A stretch of 64,000 nucleotides of DNA from Aureimonas sp. SK2 (lineage in GTDB: Bacteria > Pseudomonadota > Alphaproteobacteria > Rhizobiales > Rhizobiaceae). Below are positions 56,364 to 63,877 of this stretch, one piece after another (position 1 is the first letter of the stretch; each line of letters begins with the position of its first letter). Location: positions 62,001 to 126,000 of the forward strand of contig NZ_JAPZDS010000009.1 of the NCBI RefSeq assembly GCF_029813115.1, written 5' to 3'. The position numbers were made by a program, and so were the translations under genes. The notes beneath the pieces are model-generated. The model did not search any database. It saw nothing but the letters and a program-made list of their open reading frames with translations, and was not told the DNA's origin.

Positions 56364-56978
56364 ATGCAAACGGAGGCGTTTTGGAACGACCGCTACCGCC
56401 AGGGCTCGCCCTTGTCTTCCGGAAGGCCTGGACTGGCGTTCAGCCTGTTTGCCGGACCGCTCCAACCCGGACGGGCACTGGAACTCGGCTGCGGCAAAGG
56501 GGACGACGCCGTCTGGCTGGCGCGTCAGGGCTGGGACGTGACGGCGGTCGACGTTTCGACCGTGGCGCTCGAACTGGCCGGGCGCAACGCCGACAAGGCC
56601 GGCATGGCGGGGCGCGTTCGTTTCGAAGCGCACGATCTCGCCCAGTCGTTCCCGGCCGGCGCATTCGACCTCGTCGTCGCCAGCTTCCTGCAATCCCCAC
56701 AAGAATGGCCCCGTGCCGAAACCCTGGCGCGTGCCGCGACGTCCGTGACGCGGGGAGGGCACTTCCTCGTCATCGAGCACGGATCGCGCGGATCCTGGTC
56801 CGCCGCGTCGGAGGATCAGCGGTTCGCAACGGCGGACGAGACCTTCGCGGCGTTGCGGCTTGCGCCCCGCGCATGGCGGATCCGTGGCCTGTGCCCGATC
56901 GCACGCATGGCGGAGTGGCCGGACGGGACGAGCGCCACGCTGGTCGACAACGTCATCTTCTTGCAGCGCAGGATCTGA
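56364..56978 (+). CDS. Class I SAM-dependent methyltransferase (TehB/thiopurine-like)
   Basis: A 204-residue methyltransferase starting MQTEAFWNDRYRQGSPL, with the SAM motif LELGCGKGDDAVWLARQGWDVTAVDVS at about 39-65 and LVVASFLQSP as motif IV. This form is close to TehB/TPMT-like enzymes that methylate metalloids, thiols or similar toxic compounds. ATG at 56364 has GGAGGCG before it; ATG at 56352 lacks a site. It is in the operon of the Rrf2-linked flavoprotein, so a detoxification role is plausible. Confidence 0.78.
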   Translation: MQTEAFWNDRYRQGSPLSSGRPGLAFSLFAGPLQPGRALELGCGKGDDAVWLARQGWDVTAVDVSTVALELAGRNADKAGMAGRVRFEAHDLAQSFPAGAFDLVVASFLQSPQEWPRAETLARAATSVTRGGHFLVIEHGSRGSWSAASEDQRFATADETFAALRLAPRAWRIRGLCPIARMAEWPDGTSATLVDNVIFLQRRI

Positions 56979-57357
56979 CACCTTCTGGAAGTCCCCATCT
57001 CGGCAAGGCAGGGGCTATGTCGAGGTGAAGTTCGAAGAGGCCTGCTTCCGCGTCTCAACTGATGGCAAGGGGGGCGTTAAGCCGATCAGTTTTCCCGCAG
57101 CCGGGAGCGATGTGGAGCGGTCGAACTGGCGTAGGACGCGGCGGAACCGAAGGCGAGTGCGTCGTCCAGGCCTCGTCCCTGCCGGACAGCGATGTATCGA
57201 CCATGCGGACCATGGATGTGGACACCATTCCGCGACGACGACCCGGAGCCTTCTGGCAGCAGGGTGCATAATGTTCGGGTTGTAGAGGGGTAGGAAGCGC
57301 GATCTGCCGCATGTCGAGGGGCGCGACTTCTGGGATCGGGCGCACCATCTCCTTTTC
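56979..57357. other. Intergenic region with no supported gene
   Basis: About 379 nt between the methyltransferase and DUF393 genes. Open frames on both strands are present but have no ribosome-binding site and mixed codon use. No clear terminator or promoter was found, and the DUF393 start has no good Shine-Dalgarno sequence. Confidence 0.45.
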
Positions 57358-57720
57358 ATGTCGGAGCTGACAGTCTGGTTTGATGGATCCTGCCCTTTGT
57401 GCAGACGGGAGATCGCGCTGATGCGCCGCCTCGATCGGCGGGGCGTGATCCGCTTCGTCGATGTCGACCAGGCCGAGTCGGCGACATGCCCGCTCGACCG
57501 GGGCGAACTCCTCGACCGCTTCCACGCATCGGAGAACGGACGCCTGCTCAGCGGCGCGGAAGCCTTTGCGGCCATGTGGCGGGCCATTCCGATCCTTCGC
57601 CCGCTCGGGCTCGCGTTCCGGGGCCCGTTCGCATCCGCGCTGCTTGAGCGCTTCTACCGGGCCTTCCTGCGAGCGCGCCCGTCGCTGCAGAAATTTGCCC
57701 ACCGTCTGGAGCGCCCATGA
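57358..57720 (+). CDS. DUF393 (DCC family) thiol-disulfide oxidoreductase-like protein
   Basis: A 120-residue protein with the DCC motif DGSCPLCRRE at about 9-18, characteristic of DUF393. The middle DGLLxxxAF-like pattern is seen as GRLLSGAEAFAAMW. It has no signal peptide. The DNA before the ATG (ATCTCCTTTT) lacks a Shine-Dalgarno site, but the start matches the family. It is the first of three tightly spaced genes; the next gene overlaps it by 4 nt. Confidence 0.78.
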   Translation: MSELTVWFDGSCPLCRREIALMRRLDRRGVIRFVDVDQAESATCPLDRGELLDRFHASENGRLLSGAEAFAAMWRAIPILRPLGLAFRGPFASALLERFYRAFLRARPSLQKFAHRLERP

Positions 57721-58211
57721 GACCGAAGCCCGAGCCGATCGCCGCGGGCCAGGAGAGCGTCTGGTCCTTCCCCAGACCCGCCATCGCCCAGCCGACCGAA
57801 GCCCGCATCGTCATCGAGCATCGGGGGCACCGGATCGCCGACAGCCGGCGGACGATCCGAACGCTCGAGACCAGCCATCCGCCCAGCTATTACATCCCCA
57901 CGGACGATATCGAACCCGGCATCTTGCGCCGGGCTGAGGGCAGTTCCTTCTGCGAATGGAAGGGGGCGGCGGTCTACTGGGACGTCGTGGTGGACGGCCA
58001 CGTGCTGGAGCGCGTCGGATGGAGCTATCCGTCGCCAACACCCTCCTTCGCCATCCTGAAGGATCACGTCGCCTTCTACGCGCGGCCGTTCGACCGCTGC
58101 TCCGTCGACGGGCAGATCGTAACGCCGCAGGCCGGCGGGTTCTATGGCGGATGGATCACCGACGGCTTCGCAGGCCCGTTCAAGGGCGGAGCTGGCAGCG
58201 CGGGATGGTGA
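57717..58211 (+). CDS. DUF427 domain protein
   Basis: A 164-residue protein of the DUF427 family, seen in AEARIVIEHRGHRIADS, PSYYIPTDDI and FCEWKGAAVYWDVVVDG. The function is not known; members often lie beside light- or redox-related genes. It overlaps the DUF393 gene (ATGA) and is followed 4 nt later by an ABC1 kinase-like gene. No membrane helix is present. Confidence 0.78.
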   Translation: MRPKPEPIAAGQESVWSFPRPAIAQPTEARIVIEHRGHRIADSRRTIRTLETSHPPSYYIPTDDIEPGILRRAEGSSFCEWKGAAVYWDVVVDGHVLERVGWSYPSPTPSFAILKDHVAFYARPFDRCSVDGQIVTPQAGGFYGGWITDGFAGPFKGGAGSAGW

Positions 58212-58215
58212 GACG

Positions 58216-59559
58216 ATGAGTACAAGAGACGGCGGCACGAAGGGGCGGCCGGTGCCGAGCGGTCGTCTGTCGCGGCTCGGACAGTTCGGGCGGCTCGCCG
58301 GCGGTCTTGCTGGCGGCCTGCTCGCAGAGGGCGCCCGGCGTCTTGCCGACGGCGAGCGCCCCGCCATGCGTGACATGCTGTTGACGCCCGGCAACCTCAT
58401 GCGCGTCGCCGACCGTCTGTCGCACCTGCGCGGCGCGGCGATGAAGCTCGGGCAGATGATCTCGATGGACGCGGGCGACGCGCTGCCCGTCGAACTCTCC
58501 CAACTCATGGCCCGGCTTCGCGCCCAGGCCGATCCCATGCCGCCGGTTCAGCTTCAGCGCATGCTCGCTGCCGAATGGGGTCAGGAGTGGCGCATCCGCT
58601 TCCAGAGGTTCGACGACAAGCCCATCGCCGCGGCATCCATCGGGCAGGTCCACCGCGCGGTGACGCTGGACGGACGCGAGCTGGCGATCAAGGTCCAGTA
58701 TCCCGGCGTTCGCGGGAGCATCGACGCCGATGTCGACAATGTTGCGACACTCCTGCGCGTTTCAGGCCTCCTGCCGCCCAAGCTCGACATCACTCCGCTC
58801 TTGGCCGAGGCGAAGGTACAACTGCACGAGGAGACCGACTATCGGCGTGAAGGCGTCCAGATGGAAGCCTATGGGCATCTCCTCGCTGGCAGCGACGCTT
58901 ACGTGGTACCGGCTTTGGCGCCGGACTTCACGACCGACAGCATCCTGGCCATGTCGTTCGTCGAGGGTGTGCCGATCGAGGAGATGGTCGGCGCCCGGCA
59001 GTCCGAGCGCGATCGCATCGCCGCCCTCCTGATCGATCTGGTTCTCGACGAACTCTTCCGCTTCGGGGTGATGCAGACCGATCCGAACTTCGCGAACTTT
59101 CGCTACCAGCCGGCGACGGGGAGGGTCGTCCTTCTCGATTTCGGCGCGACGCGCCCGGTCTCGCCAGCGACGGCGCAGGCCTATCGCTGGCTGCTGGCTG
59201 CCGGCCTCTCCAGAGACGGCGGAGCGGTGAAGAAGGCCGCAGTGGACGCAGGCTTCCTCGGCGCGGCGGCCGTCCGGCGACACGGGGATCTGATCGATCG
59301 CATGATCGGGCTCATCCTGGCCGAAGCGTCGAAGAGTGAGGCCTTCGACTTCTCCGACCGGCGCGTCCTCGCCCTCCTTCGCGATCAGGCCGCCACGGTG
59401 GCAGGCGACCGCGAGACCTGGCATGTCCCGCCGACCGACACGCTCTTCGCGCAACGAAAGATCAGCGGGATCGCGCTTCTCGCGGCGCGTCTGGAGGCCC
59501 GCGTCGACGTGCGGTCGATGGTCGCCAGGCACATCGGCGTGGACCCGACAGGGGTTTGA
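58216..59559 (+). CDS. ABC1/UbiB-family protein kinase-like ATPase
   Basis: A 447-residue ABC1/AarF/UbiB family member. The KxGQ motif is at AAMKLGQMISMD (about 75-86), replacing the kinase nucleotide loop, and the substrate-binding AAASIGQVHRA, KVQYPG and later DFGATR (metal-binding DFG) follow. Such proteins act in quinone biosynthesis or lipid homeostasis. It closes the three-gene unit with DUF393 and DUF427. A hairpin terminator follows at 59797-59826, 238 nt downstream. Confidence 0.85.
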   Translation: MSTRDGGTKGRPVPSGRLSRLGQFGRLAGGLAGGLLAEGARRLADGERPAMRDMLLTPGNLMRVADRLSHLRGAAMKLGQMISMDAGDALPVELSQLMARLRAQADPMPPVQLQRMLAAEWGQEWRIRFQRFDDKPIAAASIGQVHRAVTLDGRELAIKVQYPGVRGSIDADVDNVATLLRVSGLLPPKLDITPLLAEAKVQLHEETDYRREGVQMEAYGHLLAGSDAYVVPALAPDFTTDSILAMSFVEGVPIEEMVGARQSERDRIAALLIDLVLDELFRFGVMQTDPNFANFRYQPATGRVVLLDFGATRPVSPATAQAYRWLLAAGLSRDGGAVKKAAVDAGFLGAAAVRRHGDLIDRMIGLILAEASKSEAFDFSDRRVLALLRDQAATVAGDRETWHVPPTDTLFAQRKISGIALLAARLEARVDVRSMVARHIGVDPTGV

Positions 59560-59796
59560 CAACCGCCCCATTCGATTGAATGGCATCGTCTCCCAGCGTG
59601 AGGCGGCGGCTGTAGGACGCGCAGCGTCGCCAAAATCACTGTGTAGCGCGGCGGTAACCGGGACCGAGCTTCGGCCAATCGGAGGCGCGGCGCATCGACG
59701 TCTCCAAGCGTTCGCCGCAATTCGGGCAGCGGTGGCGCAGGGTCATCGGCATCCGGGCTCTTCCCTCAAATTCGCGAAATGTTCCCTCAACAATTT

Positions 59797-59826
59797 CCGA
59801 CCGCCCCATGAGCGGCGGTCGGTTTT
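59797..59826 (+). terminator. Intrinsic terminator downstream of the ABC1-family gene
   Basis: CCGACCGCC (59797-59805) pairs with GGCGGTCGG (59814-59822) and is followed by TTTTCGTT. Good rightward terminator, though 238 nt after the nearest stop. Confidence 0.75.
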
Positions 59827-59871
59827 CGTTATTGCCGTCCGGTTGCGACCTTTCGGACGCCGCTGGAGGTG

Positions 59872-60018
59872 AGCGAACTTCCTGCGGGATCAAGCGAACC
59901 TTTGCGACGCCGAGCGAAATTCGTGCGACGCAGCCCGACTCGCATGTCGTTTGGATCCGACTCGCGAACTGTATGGATCTGACTCGAATGCTTTTTGGAT
60001 GGATATAATAATGGCGGA
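59872..60018. repeat. Degenerate direct repeats with 20-22 nt period
   Basis: AGCGAA recurs at 59872, 59893 and 59913 (spacing 20-21 nt). GACTCG recurs at 59937, 59959 and 59981 with exact 22-nt spacing; the last two units begin GGATCYGACTCG, and a fourth GGAT begins at 59997. The period near two helix turns suggests a protein-binding array or the terminal repeats of a decayed mobile element. Confidence 0.55.
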
Positions 60019-60023
60019 GCGGG

Positions 60024-60096
60024 TGGGCCCGGCAGGACTCGAACCTGCAACCAAGCGGTTATGAGCCGCCGGCTCTAACCATTGAGCTACAGGCCC
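60024..60096 (-). tRNA. tRNA-Ile2 (anticodon CAU)
   Basis: A full cloverleaf is visible: acceptor GGGCCTG with CGGGCCC, D-loop AGCTCAATGGTTAGAGC, anticodon loop CTCATAA with anticodon CAU, and TTCGAGTCC T-loop. The GCTCATAA context with CCGCTTGG matches tRNA-Ile2 rather than Met; it needs lysidine from TilS to decode AUA. CCA is not fully encoded. The gene lies between the phased repeats and the adenine deaminase gene. Confidence 0.9.
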
Positions 60097-60244
60097 GACC
60101 CGAGGCGGAAGGCCTATCGTAAAGGCGGCAGTAGCTCAAGCGGGCGGCCAGACGATGGACGCTATTTCGCGGCCCCCGCCGGGCAGGTTAGAGCTTCGGG
60201 AAACAGTCGGTGCTTGGCGCCGGCGCCGGCAACGAGGAAATCCC

Positions 60245-61960
60245 ATGGTATCGGATCTATCCCACCGCATTCTCGCCGGCCAGGGGCGTCGGCCCGCCGA
60301 TCTCGTGATCCGCGACGTGGGGCTGCTCGATCTCGTCACAGGTGCGGTGGAGACAACCGACATTGCGGTCGTCGGCGACCGGATCGTCGGGATCTTCGGA
60401 CGCTACGAGGGCGAGCGAGTGATCGAAGGGCAGGGGCGTTTCGCCGTTCCCGGCTTCATCGACACGCATCTCCACATCGAGTCTTCGCTGGTTTCCCCGT
60501 TGGAATTCGATCGATGCGTGCTGCCGCGGGGGGTCACCACAGTCTTCTGCGATCCCCACGAGATCGCCAACGTGCTCGGCGCGGAAGGTCTTTCATACTT
60601 TGCCGCCTGCGCCGAGGCGAGCGTGATGGACATCCGCATCAACCTGTCCTCCTGCGTTCCCGCGACGCCCTTCGAGACGGCGGCTGCCCGGCTTGAGATC
60701 GAGGATCTTCTGCCGTTCCTCGCCCATCCAAAGGTTCATGGCCTTGCCGAGATGATGAATTACCCCGGCGTCCTCAATCTCGACCCCGGTATCCTCGCCA
60801 AGCTCGGAGCGTTTTCGGATCGGCATGTCGACGGTCATGCACCTCTCCTGCGCGGCGCCGCGCTGAACGGTTACCTTGCCGCCGGCATCCGCACCGACCA
60901 CGAGGCGACCAGCGCCTCCGAGGCGATGGAGAAAATAAGGAAGGGCATGGCGATCCTCATCCGCGAGGGGTCGGCTTCCAAGGATCTCGACGCCCTGGCC
61001 GAAATTCTCAATGCTGACACATCCGCTTTCGTGGCCCTCTGCACCGACGACCGCAGTCCTCTCGACATCGTCGAGGAGGGGCATCTGGACGCCATGATCC
61101 GGCGACTCATCGCCAAGGGCTGCCCTGCGCACCATGTTTATCGCGCGGCATCGCTTTCCGCGGCGCGCATCTTCGGCCTATCCGATCGCGGCATGATCGC
61201 GCCTGGCTGGCGTGCCGATATGGTGCTGCTCGATGATCTGAAGGCCTGTCGGGTGTCAGGCGTCATCGCCGGCGGGCGATTGGTGGAGCCGGCGATTTTC
61301 GCGGCGCGAGGGGTTGTGGCGCCTGTGGGGCTCGACTCGATGAAGGCGGCTCCGGTATCGCCGGAGCAGTTCCGTCAGCCGGCCGGGCACGGCAATGGGG
61401 CCGTTCCGGTGATCGGCGTCAAGGCGGGCCTCCTTCTTACCGCGGCGCTGGAGGCGACACTTGCGGAATTGGACGGCGAATGGCAGCCCGACCTCTCCGG
61501 CGACGTTCTGAAACTGGCCGTCGTGGAACGCCATGGGCGGAACGGCAATGTGGGGCTCGGCTTCGTCAACGGCTTCGGCCTACAGCGGGGCGCGATCGCA
61601 TCCTCGGTCGGTCATGACAGCCACAACATCACGGTGGTCGGCACCAATGCCGCAGATATGGCCGCTGCAGTGAACGGCGTCATCGAACGCGGCGGCGGCT
61701 TCGCGGTCGCGGATGAGGAGCGGGTGACGGCCGCGCTCGCTCTTCCGATGGCCGGCCTCATGAGCCTCCAATCCTTCGAAGCTGTCGTCCATGACCTCGA
61801 AACGCTCGTAGCTGCCGCTCGTGCGCTCGGCTGCACGCTTCCGGAGCCCTTCCTCCAACTGGCTTTCCTGGCTCTCCCAGTGATCCCCCACCTCAAGCTC
61901 ACCGATCGCGGCCTCTTCGATGTCGATCGTTTCGCGTTCGTGTATTCAGAAGAGGCCTGA
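60245..61960 (+). CDS. ade: Adenine deaminase
   Basis: A 571-residue amidohydrolase of the adenine deaminase family that converts adenine to hypoxanthine. The metal site HLHIESS follows FAVPGFIDT (about 72-86), and later VHGHAPLL-type (DGHAPLL), TDHEAT and TDDRSPL segments are conserved. The C-terminal ADE domain has VGHDSHNITVVGTN. ATG at 60245 has GAGGAA upstream; the open frame extends to 60155. It is a single gene between tRNA genes, which suggests purine salvage. Confidence 0.9.
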   Translation: MVSDLSHRILAGQGRRPADLVIRDVGLLDLVTGAVETTDIAVVGDRIVGIFGRYEGERVIEGQGRFAVPGFIDTHLHIESSLVSPLEFDRCVLPRGVTTVFCDPHEIANVLGAEGLSYFAACAEASVMDIRINLSSCVPATPFETAAARLEIEDLLPFLAHPKVHGLAEMMNYPGVLNLDPGILAKLGAFSDRHVDGHAPLLRGAALNGYLAAGIRTDHEATSASEAMEKIRKGMAILIREGSASKDLDALAEILNADTSAFVALCTDDRSPLDIVEEGHLDAMIRRLIAKGCPAHHVYRAASLSAARIFGLSDRGMIAPGWRADMVLLDDLKACRVSGVIAGGRLVEPAIFAARGVVAPVGLDSMKAAPVSPEQFRQPAGHGNGAVPVIGVKAGLLLTAALEATLAELDGEWQPDLSGDVLKLAVVERHGRNGNVGLGFVNGFGLQRGAIASSVGHDSHNITVVGTNAADMAAAVNGVIERGGGFAVADEERVTAALALPMAGLMSLQSFEAVVHDLETLVAAARALGCTLPEPFLQLAFLALPVIPHLKLTDRGLFDVDRFAFVYSEEA

Positions 61961-61969
61961 CGGGAGGGG

Positions 61970-62044
61970 TGGCTGGGGCGCCTGGATTCGAACCAGGGGA
62001 TGGCGGTACCAAAAACCGCTGCCTTACCGCTTGGCTACGCCCCA
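61970..62044 (-). tRNA. tRNA-Gln (anticodon UUG)
   Basis: A full cloverleaf on the minus strand: acceptor TGGGGCG/CGCCCCA, D-arm AGCCAAGCGGTAAGGC, anticodon loop TTTTGGT (UUG) and TTCGAATCC T-arm. A 3' CCA is encoded. It is convergent with the adenine deaminase gene end. Confidence 0.92.
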
Positions 62045-62162
62045 AGAACCAACGATCAGCGAGCGCCTCTATAGTCGCTCGCTGCGCCCGGCGCAAGGAA
62101 GCGGGATCGCGCGGAATCCTGTTGCACGTGGCGTCCTGTCCCGCTATAGACCCACTCGGCCA

Positions 62163-62239
62163 CGGAGTGTAGCGCAGTCTGGTAGCGCACCTCGTTCGGG
62201 ACGAGGGGGTCGCAGGTTCAAATCCTGCCACTCCGACCA
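62163..62239 (+). tRNA. tRNA-Pro (anticodon CGG)
   Basis: A 77-nt cloverleaf: acceptor CGGAGTG/CACTCCG, D-arm GCGCAGTCTGGTAGCGC, anticodon loop TTCGGGA (CGG) and TTCAAATCC T-arm with encoded CCA. Its 3' end borders a region of mobile-element character (62240-64000) and is a typical integration site for phages and islands. Confidence 0.92.
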
Positions 62240-62295
62240 GCCAACCCCCTGAAAACAAAGCGGTTTTCGAAAGCTTCCCGAGAGCTTGGGGCGGC

Positions 62296-62319
62296 ACCGC
62301 GACAGAAACCGCGACAGAT
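62296..62319. repeat. Tandem 12-nt direct repeat near tRNA-Pro
   Basis: ACCGCGACAGAA is followed directly by ACCGCGACAGAT, differing in the last base. It is 57 nt after the tRNA-Pro end and could be an integrase arm site. Confidence 0.45.
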
Positions 62320-62590
62320 ACAACGCCGGAAACCCCGGTCGAAACGGTCAGTTTCGAAGCCAGGGCATGCTTCCGGCATCGTGATTCCCTCCCACGCAAC
62401 ATTCGACGGCGGCCGCTTGGTTCTCGCTGCAACCGTCGCTACCATTCCCAATGTCGCAAAGAGCATTCTGGTCGTCCGCCCCTGTCGAGGCCCGACCGCC
62501 AGGGCGACCGGGCCGGACAGGCGGCCCGTCGGCAGGACACCTCGGGTGGGATCGGACCCTTCAAGCTAACGAGCCGCTTCTACTGCCAAC

Positions 62591-62620
62591 GCCCCGGCCA
62601 TCGAGCCGGGGCTTTCTCGT
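62591..62620 (+). terminator. Intrinsic terminator, copy 1
   Basis: GCCCCGGC (62591-62598) pairs with GCCGGGGC (62605-62612), followed by TTTCTCGTT. It is almost identical to the hairpin at 63848-63877. Confidence 0.75.
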
Positions 62621-62696
62621 TCTCGGATCCCGCCGGCGGTTTTGCGCACGCGCCCCGGCGCCCCATGCTGGTCCTCCACCCCTGAAGGAGAGCACC

Positions 62697-63002
62697 ATGC
62701 CCGACCCGAACTCCGATGCCATATACGCCGCCCTCGAACGCGAGTTCGGCGGCCCGATTCACGGCTGGCCGCTCCCCGACGGGAGTGTGATGTCCAGGAT
62801 TCGAATCAACCCCGCACTCGCAGCCGTCGGTCTACCCTCTGCCGATGACGAATTCGCTGGGCGTTTCATGGATGAACTCCAGCACGGCCAGATCGACGAG
62901 GACTTCGGCGGCTTCCTGTGGCGGTGCTGGTGCGCCGCGCTGGAGATCCCGAACGAGTTCCTCGAACGCTACGGGCGGGCGTCCGCACCTCAGGCAGCCT
63001 GA
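62697..63002 (+). CDS. Hypothetical small acidic protein, mobile-element region
   Basis: A 101-residue protein beginning MPDPNSDAIYAALEREFGGPI and containing DDEFAGRFMDELQHGQIDEDFGGFLWRCW. It is acidic with no signal peptide. GAAGGAGAG precedes the ATG. I do not recognise a family. It begins just after a terminator and is followed by two more small genes; the module is likely of phage or island origin. Confidence 0.55.
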   Translation: MPDPNSDAIYAALEREFGGPIHGWPLPDGSVMSRIRINPALAAVGLPSADDEFAGRFMDELQHGQIDEDFGGFLWRCWCAALEIPNEFLERYGRASAPQAA

Positions 63003-63106
63003 TGATTCCCGCCGGCGGATCACTCCCGTTTTTTGACGCCAGCCCGCCGGCGCCTCACGCTCTCAGTAGGCCGCTGGGGAGCGGCCTCCACGAGGGAGCG
63101 AAATCC

Positions 63107-63430
63107 ATGAACACCATCCAGATCTCCGACCGCGTCGCCCGCACGATCGCCGCCTTGGATTTCGGCGCGCCGGAGGCGGCCACCTCGACCGACGCGGAGC
63201 CGATGCCCGCCAGCGTCGCCCGCACGCTGGCCGCGCTGGACCACGGCGCACCCGTCGCGGCCGCCCCGGTCGACGCGGTGCCGCCCAGCGTCCGTCGGAT
63301 CGCCGCGTTGCTCGGCTGCTCGGTCGAAGCCGCCGCTTACATCGACGCCCTCGAGACCCGCGTCGCCCGGCTCGAGGAGAAGGTGTCCGAGCTGCGGTTC
63401 GACGTCCGCAAGGCCCGGAGGGCTGCGTAA
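63107..63430 (+). CDS. Hypothetical protein with internal repeats and a coiled coil
   Basis: A 107-residue protein. Three degenerate repeats start near residues 10, 37 and 62 (VARTIAALDFGAP, VARTLAALDHGAP, VRRIAALLG), about 25-27 residues apart, followed by a coiled-coil-like tail (IDALETRVARLEEKVSELRF). ATG at 63107 has GAGGGAGCG upstream; the open frame from 62918 overlaps the previous gene. The ATG of the next gene overlaps its stop (TAATG). Function unknown. Confidence 0.55.
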   Translation: MNTIQISDRVARTIAALDFGAPEAATSTDAEPMPASVARTLAALDHGAPVAAAPVDAVPPSVRRIAALLGCSVEAAAYIDALETRVARLEEKVSELRFDVRKARRAA

Positions 63431-63825
63431 TGGGTGGTCAGTGCGCACGAGATCGCCGAGATCAGCGGATGTTTGACGATCTATGGAAGCGGGTGTGCTT
63501 CTACCGCGATATAGAGTTCAAGAACTACTCCGAGGCTCTGGGCCTCGCGAAGCGTCGGTATGGGGAGACATGCTCGAAGGCTACGTCCCTTTGGATCGAA
63601 ACTGGAGCGGACAACACAGACGCTTTGAAGCCCTTGGTCGAAGCCAAAGCAGCATACGAACAGGCCCTCATACAGATCAACGGTGACTGGGGTCAGTACC
63701 AGACGGATACCGCGAACCTAGCTCGGTCAGCCAGATGGGGTGAGATCAGCATGGCGCAGGCCAACGCCGCACTGACCTCCATGCATGAACCTACGTTCGC
63801 AAGATGGCTTTCTTGGGCACCCTGA
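63430..63825 (+). CDS. Hypothetical protein with lower GC content
   Basis: A 131-residue protein, probably alpha-helical (WKRVCFYRDIEFKNYSEALGLAKRRYGETC). The DNA is visibly AT-richer, and Tyr, Lys and Asn are more frequent than in most genes of the window, suggesting transfer. Its ATG overlaps the previous stop. The start could be the later MFDDLW at 63469. No family recognised. Confidence 0.5.
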   Translation: MGGQCARDRRDQRMFDDLWKRVCFYRDIEFKNYSEALGLAKRRYGETCSKATSLWIETGADNTDALKPLVEAKAAYEQALIQINGDWGQYQTDTANLARSARWGEISMAQANAALTSMHEPTFARWLSWAP

Positions 63826-63847
63826 CCCATGCCTTCGACGACCACCA

Positions 63848-63877
63848 GCCCCGGCCACCGTGCCGGGGCTTTCGCGT
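63848..63877 (+). terminator. Intrinsic terminator, copy 2
   Basis: GCCCCGGC (63848-63855) pairs with GCCGGGGC (63862-63869), followed by TTTCGCGTTT. It follows the last small gene by 22 nt and almost repeats the hairpin at 62591-62620. Confidence 0.75.

Larger units (their letters stand above)
59560..60023. other. Non-coding region with a terminator and phased repeats
   Basis: About 464 nt with no gene I can support. It contains a terminator at 59797-59826, then short repeats phased at about 20-22 nt over roughly 59870-60000 (given separately), just before tRNA-Ile2. Confidence 0.6.
62240..62696. other. Region downstream of tRNA-Pro, no supported gene
   Basis: About 457 nt. It contains a 12-nt tandem repeat (ACCGCGACAGAA then ACCGCGACAGAT) at 62296-62319 and a terminator at 62591-62620. 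The antisense open frame that crosses tRNA-Pro and this stretch is an artefact. No integrase gene lies in the window. Confidence 0.5.

Noticed and set aside
57055-57357. Minus-strand open frame in the gap before DUF393
   Set aside because: It overlaps the DUF393 gene, has no ribosome-binding site and no known motif. A transposase remnant was considered but no supporting motif was found.
60001-60024. tRNA-Met identity for the CAU tRNA
   Set aside because: The anticodon arm context and overall similarity fit the lysidine-modified tRNA-Ile2 rather than elongator or initiator Met tRNA.
61899-62432. Long minus-strand open frame covering tRNA-Gln and tRNA-Pro
   Set aside because: Its sequence is antisense to tRNA-Pro and the end of adenine deaminase. 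The GFEPATPSSRT-type text is a known translation artefact of tRNA DNA.
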